DNA of 64,000 nucleotides, from the NCBI GenBank assembly GCA_963781195.1, contig CAWAEZ010000004.1:434001-498000 (forward strand), given 5' to 3'. A program made the translations under genes and the position numbers. This DNA comes from JAJPKK01 sp963781195. GTDB lineage: Bacteria > Pseudomonadota > Alphaproteobacteria > Rhizobiales > Xanthobacteraceae. Below, piece after piece: positions 1-9,530 of the stretch (the first letter of the stretch is position 1; every line of letters starts with the position of its first letter). The notes under the pieces are model-generated. The model searched no databases, was not told the DNA's origin, and was given only the letters and a program-made list of their open reading frames with translations.

Positions 1-2
1 TG

Positions 3-1643
3 GATCTTCCCCTCGCTGCGGGCGCGACGGACGCCGGCGTCACGGCGTTCGGCCCCGAGCGCGACCGCCAGTATCGCGAGGCGAGCCTCTTCATCTCCAA
101 GCATTGTCACGTGCTGATCGCGCTCTACGACGGCAATGACGACGACATTGCCTTCGGCAGCGCGGCGGAAGCGGTCAGCTTCACCCGCGACGGCATCCCG
201 ATCCCGGTGAACGGACCGGCGCGCCCGATCCTGGACGGCTCCGAGGTCGGGCCGGTGATCCATATCGTCACGCCGCGCAAAGCGGTGAAGACGACCGCGA
301 GCGAGGTTCGGGTCGTCCCCTGGGGAAGCAAGGTAAAGGGCGGTTCGGGCGGCCTCGGCAAGGCGCTGGGTGGACTGCGGCGGTCGTCGGGGCTCACTCC
401 CGAGGAGGCCCGCATCGTCGGCGCCTGGACCCAATTCCGCGAGGTGGCGGCGCTCACGACCCGGTTCAATCGCGAGGCGAGGATCGCGGCGAAAAAGCGC
501 GAGGCGGTCATCGAGAAGAATGTCTCCCAGTTGTTCGCCGGCAATCCCCATGCCCACGACCGCGGCGAGACGGCGGCGTCGATCTGGTGCCGGTTCTACG
601 GGGTGACGGAGACGCTGGCGCAGGAGCGCGAGAAGCGCGTGCGGGCCGACTGGCGCGACATGTTCCTGCTCGGCCTCGCCGCCTTCGTATGCTTCGCGGT
701 CTACTCGCACCTGTTCCCGGTGAACCTGTTGCTGTTCGATTACGCCGCCATCGCCCTGGTGGTCGCGGTCATCTTCTACCGCAGCCGGCTGCGGGCGCAT
801 CGCGAGCGCCTCTTCGATTACCGCGCGCTGGCCGATGCCTTGCGCGTCGGTGTGTTCTGGAAGCTCCTCGGTATCGGGATGCCCCCGGGCGCCGGGCCGC
901 AAGCACCGTCCCAGCTCCGCTCCATGGCGGAGGCCTATCCGATCGCACAGCAGAACGAGCTCGGCTGGGTGAAGGCGTCGCTGCGCGGCCTCGACCTGAC
1001 CGACCGGATCGGGGCGCCGCCCGCGCCGGCGCGGGTGACGCTCGACACCTATGGTTTTGCGCGCGACATCTGGGTCGCGCGGCAGCGCGACTTCTACCGT
1101 GCGCTCGGCGAACGCTGCCGCGCCATCGCGGCGTGGAGCCTGCGCTACGCGATGTACCTGCTCGTCGCTTCGGCGGTGCTGGCGGCGGTGTTCTCGGCGA
1201 TCGACATCTATGACGAGATGACCGGCCGGGATTCCACCATCATGGGTTGGACCACCGGCGCGGCCAATTTCATCGCCGAGCACGCCACGTTCCTGCCCGC
1301 GGCGGTGATCAATTTCATCAACCAGTTTGCCGCCCAGACCTATCCGGTGCTGGTCTTCCTCATCGCGCTGCTTCCGGGTATCGCCGCTGCCATCTTCGGC
1401 TATTCCGGCCAGATGGCGTATCAGGCGCAGTCGCGTTACTGCGCGCAGATGGCGTTTCTGTTCGAACGCGCGCTCGGCATGTTGCCGGAGCGTGATCGGG
1501 TCGGCCGCAAGAGCATCATGGCGGGCGCTCTCGAGCCCGACGTGCTCGCTTATTGCCAGGCGGTGTTCTCCGACCTCGGGACCTCGGCGATGCGCGAGAG
1601 CGCCGGCTGGGTCGCCATCCATCGGGACTATCTGATCGGCTGA
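3..1643 (+). CDS. SLOG-like membrane protein, 5' end outside window
   Basis: The frame is open from the left edge, so the true start lies upstream and only the C-terminal part (546 codons) is visible. The visible N-terminus has a stretch of the form RDRQYREASLF...HCHVLIALYDG followed by GSAAEAVSF and DGIP. This resembles the end of a SLOG/LSDAT Rossmann-like nucleotide-binding domain. After a charged linker there are two hydrophobic pairs, at about 657-790 and at 1140-1400. The end contains ESAGWVAIHRDYLIG, like the Trp/His/Arg-rich tail of SLATT-type two-TM effectors. These families are proposed nucleotide-sensing membrane effectors in conflict systems. The family call is by eye and moderate; no nucleotide synthetase partner is visible because the window starts here. 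Confidence 0.55.
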   Translation, partial: DLPLAAGATDAGVTAFGPERDRQYREASLFISKHCHVLIALYDGNDDDIAFGSAAEAVSFTRDGIPIPVNGPARPILDGSEVGPVIHIVTPRKAVKTTASEVRVVPWGSKVKGGSGGLGKALGGLRRSSGLTPEEARIVGAWTQFREVAALTTRFNREARIAAKKREAVIEKNVSQLFAGNPHAHDRGETAASIWCRFYGVTETLAQEREKRVRADWRDMFLLGLAAFVCFAVYSHLFPVNLLLFDYAAIALVVAVIFYRSRLRAHRERLFDYRALADALRVGVFWKLLGIGMPPGAGPQAPSQLRSMAEAYPIAQQNELGWVKASLRGLDLTDRIGAPPAPARVTLDTYGFARDIWVARQRDFYRALGERCRAIAAWSLRYAMYLLVASAVLAAVFSAIDIYDEMTGRDSTIMGWTTGAANFIAEHATFLPAAVINFINQFAAQTYPVLVFLIALLPGIAAAIFGYSGQMAYQAQSRYCAQMAFLFERALGMLPERDRVGRKSIMAGALEPDVLAYCQAVFSDLGTSAMRESAGWVAIHRDYLIG

Positions 1644-1809
1644 CGCGCGTGACCTGACTGACGCAGCGTCATCCCCGCAGACAAATTCTTTGTTTTGTGC
1701 TGAATTGACCGGACCGTTCCTTCGCCCCCGGGGCGGGGAAGGGTCGGGCGCCGGCGGCGCCACGGGCGTGTGCGTAAATCCTTGTGCGTAATTTGGCGGT
1801 GGCAACGGC

Positions 1810-4800
1810 GTGCAGACGACGCTGCTCGGAGCTGCGATTGCGATCATCCTGGTGCTGGTGACGGCGCTGGTCGGACCGCTATTTGTCGATTGGGGCCGGT
1901 TCCGCGAGACCTTCGAGACGAAGGCGCAACGCCTCACCGGGCTCGAGGTCACGATCGGTGGTCCGATCGAGGTGCGGATCCTGCCGACGCCCTCGTTGAA
2001 GCTGCAGAAGATCGAAGCGCGGCGTCCCGGCGACGCGATGCCGATCACGGCGCGGTCGATGCAGATCGAGTTCGCCCTCGATGCGCTGATGCGGGGCGGG
2101 CTGCGGGTCGTCAATCTCACCGTGGAACGTCCCCAGATCGCAGTCGGTCTCGACGGTTCTGGACGTTTCGCCTGGCCGGTTCCGACAATCGGTTTCGATC
2201 CCGACGCCCTGTCGATCGACCGTCTCGTCATCGACGACGGGCAGATCGCGCTCTCGGATGCGCGCAGCGGCGCAGGCACCACCCTGGAGAAGGTCACTTT
2301 CCGCGGCGACCTGCGGTCGCTCGTCGGCCCCGCCAAGGGTGACGGCGCGTTCGTCATCGGCGGCCAGACCTATCCCTACCGGTTTTCGACCAGCCGTCCG
2401 GCCGCCGACGGCGCCGTCAAGTTGCGTCTCGCCGTCGATTCCGCGGAGCAGCCGCGGATGGCGGAACTCGATGGATCGGTCTGGATCGAGCGCGGACTCC
2501 CGCAGTTCGATGCCACCGTTCAATGGGCCCATGGGCTCGGTCGATCCAGCGCCGGCACCGGCGAAGCCTGGCGCCTCGCCGGTCACCTGCGCGGCAGCAG
2601 CACGACGGTCGCGGCCGACAAGGTCGAGGTGCAGTACGGCCCGGAGGAACGGGCCGTGCGCCTCCACGGCGATGCCAATCTGACGCTGGGCCGGAAGCCC
2701 GAGCTGTCGGCCATGCTGTCGGCGACCCAGGTCGATCTCGACCGCGTCCTCGGATTGCCCGAGTCCGTGCGCCGCAAGCCCGTCGTGGCGCTGCGGAGCC
2801 TCGGCGATCGCTTTTCCGGTCTCGAGCAAACGCCCATCCCGATGCGGCTCTCGGTCGGTATCGATGCCGTGACCCTGGCGGGAGGGGCGTTGCAGCGCCT
2901 GAGCGGCGAACTGCACGGCGAGGCGGGCCGCTGGAGCCTCGATGCGCTCAGCTTTCGCGCCCCCGGCGCGACCCAGGCACGGTTGACCGGCCGGCTGACC
3001 GTCGGTCCCTCGGGGATCGACTTCGCCGGTCCGGCGCGGATCGAGGCGAAGGATCCGCGTGCGCTCGTGGCGTGGCTCACCGACCACGCCGACGCCCAGT
3101 TGGCGGGGGCGAGTTTCCGCGCCGAGGGCGAGGTCAGGCTCGGCACCGAAGCGTTCGCCATCGACCGGCTCAAGGCCGATCTCGATCGCATGTCGCTCGA
3201 GGGACGGTTCGCCTACAAGTGGCCGGCCGCCGGCCGCCCGGCCCGGGTGGAGGCGGCGCTGAGCGCGCCGGAGGTCGATTTCGACCGGACCTATGCGCTC
3301 CTTCAGGACATGGCTGCCGGCAGCCTCGGCGGCGACGCCTTCGCGTGGCCTCGTGAAGGTACGCTGGCGCTCAACATCGCCCATTCGTCGGTCGCCGGCG
3401 TCGCCGTCCAGGGCGCCGACGTCGACCTGCGTTTCGACGCCGGTGCGCTCGGCATCGAGCGTCTGGCCATCGCCGATTTCGGCGGTGCAACCGTCGCGGC
3501 CAAGGGCACTATCGACATCAACGCACAAACCCCTCGGGGCGCAGTCACGCTCGATCTCGACATCCGCACGCCGGACGGCATCCTCGCCCTGCTCGACCGC
3601 GCCGCACCGGAGGCGGCACGCGAGCTTCGCCGCGCGCCGGCCCGGTTCATTCCGGCGAAGCTTACCGGGTCGCTTGCCGTCGACGCCGCTGCCGCAGCGT
3701 CATCCGCCGCGGCGCCTGCACCCTCCGTCGTGCCGGGACCCGCCGCGGCGGGACGTCCGGCTCATGCGCGGTTCAAGATTGGCGGCAATGCCGGGACCTT
3801 TGCGTTCAACCTCGAAGGCGATGCGGCCTCGTCGTCCAACGCCGTGAGCTTGTCCGATCTCGCGCAACTGGCCGCAGCCAGGCTCGCCGTCACCGGGCAG
3901 CTGTCGGCGCAGGACGGCCGCGCGCTGACCGACCTTCTCGGGCTAGACCGGCTGGTTGCTGCGGGCAAGGCCGCCGGCCGGATCGATTTCAAGGCCGCCG
4001 GCGCCCTCAACGACCCGATGACCGTCGAGGCGCGAATGACGGCCGAAGGGCTGGACGTCTCCGCCGATGGCTCGCTGCGACTGCCGCTCGGCCGCGCCAT
4101 CGCGGCGAACCTCGCGCTGGCGGTAGCGAAGGCCGATCTGCGGACCGCGCGCGGCACCGTGCCCGCCGCGGGGACGGCGCAGGTCGCGGTGAGCGATGAC
4201 ACGGTGGCCTTCACCCGCCTGAACGGCGAGATCGCCGGGGCGAACGTCACCGGGCGGCTCGCGGTGGGACTGGCCCAGCCGGCGACCCTCGACGGCGATC
4301 TCCGGCTCAGCAAGGCCGACCTTCCGGCCCTCATGGCCGCCGTGGCCGGAATGCCTGACGGCAGCGACGCCGGGAGTGCAGGCCCCGGCAAAAGCCTTCC
4401 GTCAGAACCGTTCGGGCCTGGTCTGTTCGCGGCAGCGACCGGACGCATTGCCGTTGCCGCGGCGAATGCCGCGCTCACGCCCCGGCTTACGGTCCGCGAT
4501 CTGCACGGCAGCGTCGAGGCGACTCCGGACAAGGTGGTCCTCCGCGATTTCGCCGGAGCCCTTGCCGGCGGCACGGTCTCCGGCGGGCTGGAGTTGCGGC
4601 GCGGTCCCGGCGGCGTCGCCGCGGCGGGCAACCTGAAACTGCGCGAGGTCGAGATGGCCGCGCTGATGCCGGGGGACGGCGCCCTGACCGGCCGCCTGGC
4701 GCTCGAAACCACTTTCGAAGGCATTGGACGCAGTCCGGTGGCATTGATGGGATCGCTGCGGGGCAACGGCACCTTCGCGGCCGAGCATGCCGCCATCGCG

Positions 4801-6447
4801 CGCCTCGATCCCAAGGCTTTCAATCCCCTCGTGCGCAGCATCGACGAGGGCTTGCCGATCGAACCGGCCCGGATTGCGGAGCGTCTCGAAGCCGCGCTCG
4901 CCGGCGGCGCCTTCGACATTCCCCGGGCCGAGGGGACGTTCACCGTCGCCGGCGGGGTGTTGCGGCTCGTCGACGGCCTCAGTGGCGAGGGTGCCGACCT
5001 TGCGCTGACCGCCGATATCGACCTCGGCGCGCGAGCGATGGATGCGACTTTGACCCTGACCGGGCCGGCCGGGCTCGGGACCCCGGCCATCGGCCGTCCG
5101 GCTTTCGAGATGGTGCTCCAGGGTCCCGTGGATGATCCCAAACGCAGTTTCGACGTGGCGGCCCTGACGAACTGGCTGTCGTCGCGTGCCATTGCGCTCA
5201 ACGGCCAGCGCCTCGAGGCGGCCGAGGCCGCCCGCACCGCCCCGGCGCGGGACCAGGCCCGGCTGGAGGCCGAGGCTCAGGCGAGGGCCGAACAGGCACG
5301 AGCTGAGCAGGCGCGCGCCGAACGAGCGCGTGCCGAACAGGCCCGGGCCGAGCAGGCGAAGGCAGAGCAGGCGCGAGCGGAACAAGCGCGGGCCGAGCAG
5401 GCGCGGGCCGAGCAGGCGAAGGCAGAGCAAGCCCGTGCGGAACAAGCGCGGGCCGAGCACGCGCGCGCCGAACAGGCAAGGGCCGAGCAGGCGAAGGCGG
5501 AACAAGCGCGGGCGGAGCAGGCACGAGCCGAGCAGGCCAGAGCCGAGCAGGCAAGGGCGGAACAGGCAAGGGCGGAGCAGGCGCGCGCCGAGCAGGCTCG
5601 CGCCGAGCAGGCTCGCGTAGAGCAGGCGCGTGCAGAGCAGGCCCGGGCTGATAAGGCGAAGGCGGATCAGGCCCGAGCCGAGCAGGCGAAGGCGGAGCAA
5701 GCTCGCGCGGAGCAAGCTCGGGCCGAGCAGGCGAGAGCGGAGCAAGCGCGGGCGGAGCAAGCGCGCGCCGAGCAGGCTCGGGCTGAACAGGCCCGGGCTG
5801 AACAGGCCAAGGCGGCTCAAGCCAAGGCGGACCAGGCCAGGGCCGAGAAGGCCAGGGCCGACCAGCTTCGGGCGGATCGGGCGAGGGCCGAGGCTCTGGC
5901 CATGGCGGAGCCCGGCAAAACGGCGGATCCCGAATCGCGGCAGGGGGTCTCCGCCGATCCGGCGATCCGGGCGCTGGATCAGGTGATCGTCGCCAACCCC
6001 AGCGACGCCAACGCCTTCTCGCGGCGTGGCCAGTTGCTCGTGCTGCGGGGTGAGTTCTCCTACGCGATCAGAGACTTCGATGAAGTGCTTCGGCTCCGGC
6101 CAAAAGATCCCGAGGCGTTGAACAATCGCTGCTGGGCCCGTGCCATCCTCGGTGAGCTGCAGATTGCGCTCCACGATTGCAACGAGGCGCTGGCGATTCG
6201 GCCGGGTTATGCCGATGCCTTCGACAGCCGTGGCTTCGTGAACCTCAAGATCGGGCAGCCCACGAGTGCTCTTTCCGATTATGAGGCCGCGCTACGGCTC
6301 AATCCCCGGCAGGCGAGCTCGCTCTATGGGCGGGGCCTCGCCAAGGTGAAGACCGGGAAACCAGCGGACGGTCAGCGCGACATCGCGGCGGCTAAGGCGC
6401 TGCAGTCCAATATCGCCGACGAGTTTGCAAATTTGGGAATTCGGTGA
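1810..6447 (+). CDS. AsmA-family protein with pentapeptide-periodic repeat and C-terminal TPRs
   Basis: This 1545-residue protein starts at GTG. It has an N-terminal membrane anchor (about residues 5-25) followed directly by the AsmA signature region (FVDWGRFRETFE...LTGLEVTIGGPIEVRILPTP). AsmA proteins span the periplasm and are linked to outer-membrane biogenesis and lipid transport. Residues about 27-1130 are AsmA-like beta-rich sequence, with an Ala-rich linker near 620-650. Residues about 1158-1361 are some forty copies of (A)(R/K)AEQ, which should form one long charged helix or coiled coil. Residues about 1375-1545 are TPR repeats. That fusion is unusual for AsmA, and the TPR tail closely matches the tail of the caspase-like protein at 7145. 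No clear ribosome binding site precedes the GTG, so the exact start is uncertain. Confidence 0.85.
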   Translation: MQTTLLGAAIAIILVLVTALVGPLFVDWGRFRETFETKAQRLTGLEVTIGGPIEVRILPTPSLKLQKIEARRPGDAMPITARSMQIEFALDALMRGGLRVVNLTVERPQIAVGLDGSGRFAWPVPTIGFDPDALSIDRLVIDDGQIALSDARSGAGTTLEKVTFRGDLRSLVGPAKGDGAFVIGGQTYPYRFSTSRPAADGAVKLRLAVDSAEQPRMAELDGSVWIERGLPQFDATVQWAHGLGRSSAGTGEAWRLAGHLRGSSTTVAADKVEVQYGPEERAVRLHGDANLTLGRKPELSAMLSATQVDLDRVLGLPESVRRKPVVALRSLGDRFSGLEQTPIPMRLSVGIDAVTLAGGALQRLSGELHGEAGRWSLDALSFRAPGATQARLTGRLTVGPSGIDFAGPARIEAKDPRALVAWLTDHADAQLAGASFRAEGEVRLGTEAFAIDRLKADLDRMSLEGRFAYKWPAAGRPARVEAALSAPEVDFDRTYALLQDMAAGSLGGDAFAWPREGTLALNIAHSSVAGVAVQGADVDLRFDAGALGIERLAIADFGGATVAAKGTIDINAQTPRGAVTLDLDIRTPDGILALLDRAAPEAARELRRAPARFIPAKLTGSLAVDAAAAASSAAAPAPSVVPGPAAAGRPAHARFKIGGNAGTFAFNLEGDAASSSNAVSLSDLAQLAAARLAVTGQLSAQDGRALTDLLGLDRLVAAGKAAGRIDFKAAGALNDPMTVEARMTAEGLDVSADGSLRLPLGRAIAANLALAVAKADLRTARGTVPAAGTAQVAVSDDTVAFTRLNGEIAGANVTGRLAVGLAQPATLDGDLRLSKADLPALMAAVAGMPDGSDAGSAGPGKSLPSEPFGPGLFAAATGRIAVAAANAALTPRLTVRDLHGSVEATPDKVVLRDFAGALAGGTVSGGLELRRGPGGVAAAGNLKLREVEMAALMPGDGALTGRLALETTFEGIGRSPVALMGSLRGNGTFAAEHAAIARLDPKAFNPLVRSIDEGLPIEPARIAERLEAALAGGAFDIPRAEGTFTVAGGVLRLVDGLSGEGADLALTADIDLGARAMDATLTLTGPAGLGTPAIGRPAFEMVLQGPVDDPKRSFDVAALTNWLSSRAIALNGQRLEAAEAARTAPARDQARLEAEAQARAEQARAEQARAERARAEQARAEQAKAEQARAEQARAEQARAEQAKAEQARAEQARAEHARAEQARAEQAKAEQARAEQARAEQARAEQARAEQARAEQARAEQARAEQARVEQARAEQARADKAKADQARAEQAKAEQARAEQARAEQARAEQARAEQARAEQARAEQARAEQAKAAQAKADQARAEKARADQLRADRARAEALAMAEPGKTADPESRQGVSADPAIRALDQVIVANPSDANAFSRRGQLLVLRGEFSYAIRDFDEVLRLRPKDPEALNNRCWARAILGELQIALHDCNEALAIRPGYADAFDSRGFVNLKIGQPTSALSDYEAALRLNPRQASSLYGRGLAKVKTGKPADGQRDIAAAKALQSNIADEFANLGIR
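5281..5892 (+). repeat. 15-bp coding tandem repeat, about 40 units, encoding (R/K)AEQA
   Basis: In-frame 15-bp units such as gcgcgggccgagcag repeat about forty times with synonymous and conservative changes (Arg/Lys, Glu/Asp). The period of five residues with alternating charge predicts a continuous alpha-helix. Such arrays change length by slippage, so copy number probably varies between strains and may be mis-assembled. Confidence 0.93.
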
Positions 6448-7144
6448 ACCGCGCGCCGCGTGGCGACGACGTGTTGGTGCGCCAGGCGTTGGTTCCCCTC
6501 GGTGAACTCCTATGCCGCTTGCTCCCACATCGGACGATTTGATCACGCGCGACCTCGTCGAGCACTTCCGCTTGTACGGCCGAGATCTCGTCTGCCGAGC
6601 CGACAGAACTTTGTCCCGATGCTGCGCGCCGTGTGCTTGATCGCGGAAGGTCCACCCGACCGCTGGCGTGCTCTGGTGCTGGTAACTCCCCGGCACGACG
6701 GCGCCGGGGGCGCGCGCCGCGGCGTGCCGACGCCGACAGATTGTGGGCACGCGCTCAAATGCAGCAGCGGACTCGATTGCTAGCATGGGGCCGAATTGAT
6801 AAGGATGAGCCGCGGGTCGCGGGGCTTCGGTTGTTGCAGGATGCCGACGCAGTGGTCCCCACCAAGGTGTTCGAGGCGGCCCCACCGCCGAATTTCCGCC
6901 GGGCGAATTCCCGGCCCGGGCCGCGCGTTGCTCCGGCGTGGACACGCGCCCTTCTCGTTTTATCGACTTCCGCAAGGATTGGCGCCGGTGCAAGGATTGC
7001 GGCCGGCACGGCCGCGACACCGCGCGGCCGCGGAATGACGGTATGTTGCCTCGGCGGTCTTGCCGAGGGTCGCGGGCTGTCCCTTCTGGTCAGGTGAGGC
7101 GGCCGGTGATATGCGGTTCGGGGAATAGTTGAGGATACAAGAGC
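6448..7144. other. 697-bp stretch without a convincing gene
   Basis: No frame has coding character like its neighbours, and no tRNA cloverleaf was found. A 42-codon ORF at 6512-6640 (+) begins MPLAPTSDDLITRDLVEHF and reads like normal protein at first. It has no good ribosome binding site and ends in an odd Cys/Arg-rich tail, so it may be a remnant. The stretch presumably holds the promoter of the gene at 7145. Confidence 0.5.
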
Positions 7145-8596
7145 ATGCGCCTTGTCGTGGTCTTCGTTCTGACCGTCTTGATGGCGGCGATGGTGCGACC
7201 TGCGTCCGCGCAGCAGGGCAATGGCTCGTGCGCGGCCCTGCTGATCGGCAACAGCGACTACATGTGGGGCGGCGACCCGGCTCTCAAGGAGCCGGTTAAC
7301 GACGCCCGCACGCTGGGCGACGAACTCAAGCGCGCCGGCTTCGACGTGGACATCAAGGAGAACCTGACCAGGGACGAGATGCAACGCGCCATCAAAAGCT
7401 TCTATGCGAAGCTCCGGCGCGGGATGACCGGCCTGGTCTTTTTCAGCGGGTACGGGTTGCAGGTGAACCGGCAGGGCTATCTCATTCCGGTGGACATGGA
7501 CATCTGGAACATCTCCGACATCCAGCCGAAGGGCATCAGTCTCGACAGCATTCTCGCCGAAATGAACACGCGCGGCGCCGCGGTCAAGATCGCCATCGTC
7601 GATGCGGCGCGTCGGAGTCCGTTCGAGCGCCGCATCCACAAGGACGGCGCGCAGGGCTTGCCGCCGGTGAGCGCTCCGCTCGGCACGCTCGTGCTCTACT
7701 CGGCGACGGCCGGCACGCCGGGCGGCCTCATCAAGGACAGCAGCGCCGAACGCAGCCTGTTCATCGGCGAGTTGGTGAAGGAAATCCGCGGCCAGGGCGT
7801 GTCCGCCGAAGAGGTCTTCAACCGGACGCGGATGGGCGTGTCGCGGGCTTCTTCGAACGAGCAGAACCCCTGGATCTCGTCCTCCTTGAGCCAGGAATTC
7901 TCGTTCTCGAGCTGTGGCCGGAATGCGGTCCCGCCGCTGGTCGGGACCAACGACACATCCACCACGACCGTCGCCACCAACCAGGAACCGTCCAGGCCGC
8001 AGCCGCCCGCCAAACCGCAGCCGCCGGCCTGTGTCGTCGCCAACACTGCCGCTCCCAAGGCGACCGGAGCGCCCCCGGCCGACGACCTCAAGAGCCTCGA
8101 TGAACGGGTGCGGCGCAATCCTCGGGACGCGGCGGCGTTCAACGTGCGCGGTCAGTTTTACGTGCGCTACGGACAGTATCCTCGCGCCATCAGCGATTTC
8201 GACGAGGCGGTTCGCATCAAGCCGGACGATCCCGAGGCGCGCAACAACCGCTGTTGGGCGCGGATCATGCTCGGCGACACCACGAAAGCGATGCAGGATT
8301 GCAATGAGGCGCTCCGGCTTCGGCCCGCCTATGGCGATGCGCTCGACAGCCGCGGCCTGATCAACCTCAAGCTCTGCCGCAACACCGAGGCATTGGCGGA
8401 CTATGAAGCAGCCCTGAGGTATAATCCGGGACAGGCCTCCTCGCTCTACGGTCGCGGCGTTGCAAAGATGCGAACCGGAAGCGACACCGCCGGCAGCGAT
8501 GATATCGTTGCCGCCAAGCGGATCTCCCCGAGCATCGGCGAGGAGTTCAAAAGCTACGGTGTGACGGCCGGGGGCGGCGAGGTGTCGGCGCGCTGA
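7145..8596 (+). CDS. Secreted caspase-like pseudoenzyme with C-terminal TPR domain
   Basis: The 483-residue protein has a signal peptide (1 to about 23, ending ASA-QQ), a peptidase C14/caspase p20-like fold from about residue 28 (CAALLIGNSDY, then NDARTLGDELKRAGFDV), and TPR repeats from about 305 to 470. In active members the catalytic His sits in a SGHG motif and the Cys in a DACR motif. Here the motifs read SGYG (Tyr103) and DAAR (Ala155), so both catalytic residues are absent and it should not be a protease. The TPR part is almost a copy of the tail of the AsmA protein upstream, including the phrase NNRCWAR and a YGRG motif. A binding or scaffold role in the periplasm is an inference. Confidence 0.85.
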   Translation: MRLVVVFVLTVLMAAMVRPASAQQGNGSCAALLIGNSDYMWGGDPALKEPVNDARTLGDELKRAGFDVDIKENLTRDEMQRAIKSFYAKLRRGMTGLVFFSGYGLQVNRQGYLIPVDMDIWNISDIQPKGISLDSILAEMNTRGAAVKIAIVDAARRSPFERRIHKDGAQGLPPVSAPLGTLVLYSATAGTPGGLIKDSSAERSLFIGELVKEIRGQGVSAEEVFNRTRMGVSRASSNEQNPWISSSLSQEFSFSSCGRNAVPPLVGTNDTSTTTVATNQEPSRPQPPAKPQPPACVVANTAAPKATGAPPADDLKSLDERVRRNPRDAAAFNVRGQFYVRYGQYPRAISDFDEAVRIKPDDPEARNNRCWARIMLGDTTKAMQDCNEALRLRPAYGDALDSRGLINLKLCRNTEALADYEAALRYNPGQASSLYGRGVAKMRTGSDTAGSDDIVAAKRISPSIGEEFKSYGVTAGGGEVSAR

Positions 8597-8696
8597 CGGT
8601 CGCCGTAGCACGGGCTGCGACCGATGCCGCCCGGGCAACCTTTTCGCTCTCCCGATCACTACTGCTTAAGGCAGGCTGAATTTTGGAGGAAATGCC

Positions 8697-9362
8697 ATGG
8701 GGACAATTCGTAGTGCGCTTGCAATGACGGCAACCGGAGCCGCGATGTTCGTGGCGCTTGCGGCCGGCACCACCTTTGCGACGGCCCAGGATGCGGATCT
8801 GGAGCAGCGCATCCTTCAATCGCTGACCCCGGCTGCGAAGCCCGGGGGAACCCGGCCGATGGTCCGCAGCCTCACCGCCACGCCGGCGGCCGAGGCTTCC
8901 CACAGCGAAGACCGCCAGTTCCTGGAGTCGGTCAAGAACCGCTCCAGCCGCTCGCTCACCAACACCGAGCGCGAGCACATCTCCGCGATCGCCAAGGAGC
9001 GGCCCAGCGTCGATGTCGAGATCAACTTCGGTTACAGCTCGGCGGATGTCGGGCCCACGGCGGTTTCGTCCGTCACCGCGCTCGGCAAGGCGCTCACCAG
9101 CCCGGAACTCAAGGGCGGTACGTTCATTCTGGCCGGCCACACCGATGCGAAGGGTAGCGTAGCGACCAACCAGGAACTCTCGGAGCGGCGCGCCGAGGCG
9201 GTCAAGCGCTACCTCGTTGCGCACTTCCAGATCCCCGCCTCGACTCTCGTCACGGTGGGATACGGCAAGACCAAGTTGAAGAACGAATCCGATCCCAATG
9301 CGGCCGAGAACCGACGGGTCCAGATCGTCAACATGGAAGAACGCGCCGTCAGCGAACGATGA
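8697..9362 (+). CDS. OmpA-family protein
   Basis: The 221-residue protein has an N-terminal signal peptide (about 1-30) and a C-terminal OmpA/MotB-type peptidoglycan-binding domain from about residue 100. Typical phrases are INFGYSSADVGP, LAGHTDAKG and ELSERRAEAVKRYL, and AENRRVQIV closes the domain. The NxxLSxxRA-type motif and the HTDxxG turn are the usual peptidoglycan contact elements. A strong GGAGGA lies 7 bases before the ATG. There is no beta-barrel, so this is a soluble or loosely anchored periplasmic protein. It sits between the caspase-like TPR gene and an RND efflux pair, which suggests an envelope role. Confidence 0.9.
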   Translation: MGTIRSALAMTATGAAMFVALAAGTTFATAQDADLEQRILQSLTPAAKPGGTRPMVRSLTATPAAEASHSEDRQFLESVKNRSSRSLTNTEREHISAIAKERPSVDVEINFGYSSADVGPTAVSSVTALGKALTSPELKGGTFILAGHTDAKGSVATNQELSERRAEAVKRYLVAHFQIPASTLVTVGYGKTKLKNESDPNAAENRRVQIVNMEERAVSER

Positions 9363-9530
9363 TGCCGGGGAAGCTCGCGCCCTGGGGCGAACGGATGAGC
9401 GGAGGTCCGGGCCAGGATCGGGAGGGTCACGGCGGGCATTCCAGGGCAGCGGCCCCGGTTCCGAGCTGCCCGCCCGGGCCGGCGATCGTCCAAGTGTGCC
9501 AAAGCCTTCCAAGGATGCTACGTTGAGGCC

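Noticed and set aside
4402..6174. Leu/Arg-rich 590-residue frame opposite the AsmA repeat
   Set aside because: Its apparent repeats are the mirror of the 15-base coding repeat on the plus strand, which lies in a recognisable AsmA-TPR protein.
6512..6640. 42-codon ORF in the long gap
   Set aside because: It has no ribosome binding site and no recognisable family; kept only as a note on the gap.
7145..8596. Active metacaspase or death-effector protease
   Set aside because: Both catalytic residues are replaced (Tyr and Ala), and a signal peptide directs it out of the cytoplasm.
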